A DNA stretch of 5,703 nucleotides, from positions 1 to 5,703 of the forward strand of contig DATGLH010000157.1 in assembly GCA_035294225.1 (NCBI GenBank), given 5' to 3'. Positions 5,215 to 5,703 of this stretch are shown here, piece by piece. This stretch comes from Trebonia sp035294225 (GTDB lineage Bacteria; Actinomycetota; Actinomycetes; Streptosporangiales; Streptosporangiaceae). Below the pieces are notes generated by a model, which did no database searches, was not told where the DNA came from, and was given only the letters and a program-made list of their open reading frames with translations. Each line of letters starts with the position of its first letter. The first letter of the stretch is position 1. The position numbers and the translations under genes are program-made.

Positions 5215-5703
5215 CTACCGCTTGCGCCTGGCTCCGCGCGTCCGAAGGAAGTCGTTTACGACATATTCGCCGAGATGTTCCGGTGCGGCCCGGAGAACGC
5301 GACCGCCGTTCCGTCTCGCCACATTGTCCACGAAGGCGCTTAGCCGGTCATCTTCCGCCAGCATGAAGATGTTCAGTGCGGCATGCCGCTTGGTCATCTT
5401 ATCCACTTCGGCCAGCGTCAGCTCGATGGTCTCCGGCGCCGGCGGCCAGTCGAACCACGGCCTGCCGTCCCGCTGGAGATGCGCGGTCGGCTCCCCGTCG
5501 GTGACGATCAGGACCACCGGCTCATGCCCGGGGTGCCGGTCCAGGTGGCGGCCGGCGAGCATGAGCGCGTGGTGCAGGTTGGTGCCCTGCACCATGTCCC
5601 AGCCGAGGCCGGCCAGTTCCGTCTCGCGCAGTTCCCGCGCGTAGTTGGAGAACCCCACCACCTGGATGGCGTCCTGCGGGTACTTGCTGCGCAGCAGCGC
5701 GTG
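5215..5703 (-). CDS. VWA domain-containing protein, C-terminal part (5' end outside window)
   Basis: The frame is open from the window edge to a TAG at 5217-5215, giving the last 162 residues with no internal start needed; the in-frame GTG at 5661-5659 is simply a valine inside the domain. This is the second half of a von Willebrand factor type A domain of the magnesium-chelatase/CoxE-like kind. Visible are 'AIQVVGFSNYA', the metal-site threonine Thr41 (window numbering) in 'VQGTNLHHAL', 'RHLDRHPGHEPVVLIVTDG' with the metal-site Asp69, 'EPTAH', 'FDWPP' and 'NIFMLAEDDRLSAFVD'. The first metal-site element, DxSxS, should lie upstream outside the window. Such proteins usually work with an AAA+ ATPase (MoxR or ChlI type) encoded next to them, possibly as a chaperone-like complex; the partner would be beyond 5703. 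The protein ends in a basic tail, 'RTRGARRKR'. The exact substrate or role is unknown. Confidence 0.88.
   Translation of the reverse strand, partial: HALLRSKYPQDAIQVVGFSNYARELRETELAGLGWDMVQGTNLHHALMLAGRHLDRHPGHEPVVLIVTDGEPTAHLQRDGRPWFDWPPAPETIELTLAEVDKMTKRHAALNIFMLAEDDRLSAFVDNVARRNGGRVLRAAPEHLGEYVVNDFLRTRGARRKR

Noticed and set aside
5204..5221. AGCGG/CCGCT inverted repeat at the VWA stop codon as a terminator
   Set aside because: It has only five base pairs with an eight-base loop and overlaps the stop codon and last codons; it is too weak and poorly placed.
4844..5644. A 266-codon plus-strand frame spanning the small membrane gene and the VWA gene
   Set aside because: It runs antisense to two well-supported genes and across their intergenic gap with no recognisable domain; it is explained by high GC lowering stop frequency.

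Overview
This is an ordinary chromosomal window from a very GC-rich actinobacterium, judged by strong GC bias at third codon positions, GTG starts, GGAGG-type ribosome binding sites and GC-rich hairpins without U-tracts. The best-matching relatives I recall are mycobacterial and streptomycete proteins. I would not name a genus.

Layout, left to right. (1) 1-131, minus: the N-terminal 43 residues of a probable DUF4287-type protein whose 3' part lies outside the window. (2) 276-1496, minus: a complete thiolase resembling mycobacterial FadA3, followed by a 15-bp perfect GC hairpin that probably ends its transcript. (3) 1497-1600: a divergent intergenic region with nested dyad symmetry. (4) 1601-2986 and 2983-4119, plus: a translationally coupled pair, cystathionine beta-synthase with two C-terminal CBS domains and a cystathionine gamma-synthase/gamma-lyase. 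(5) 4125-4174: a perfect 25-bp tandem duplication in the narrow convergent gap. (6) 4152-4748 and 4825-5121, minus: two small membrane proteins separated by a long hairpin. (7) 5215-5703, minus: the C-terminal half of a von Willebrand factor A (VWA) domain protein cut by the window end.

How the genes fit together. The cbs-metB pair makes a compact transsulfuration operon. CBS condenses homocysteine with serine to cystathionine, and a gamma-lyase-type partner would release cysteine, the precursor of mycothiol in actinobacteria. The thiolase-cbs-metB order recalls the fadA3 (Rv1074c), cbs (Rv1077), metB (Rv1079) neighbourhood of Mycobacterium tuberculosis (from memory), so this looks like old conserved synteny rather than recent acquisition. 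The membrane proteins and the VWA protein have no evident link to it.

I found no mobile element, CRISPR array, tRNA, rRNA, riboswitch or clear new system. The items most worth a second look are the 25-bp duplication, the dyad between the divergent genes, the hairpin between the two membrane protein genes, and the question of whether the metB-like enzyme is really a gamma-lyase. No stretch without a gene exceeds about 150 bases.
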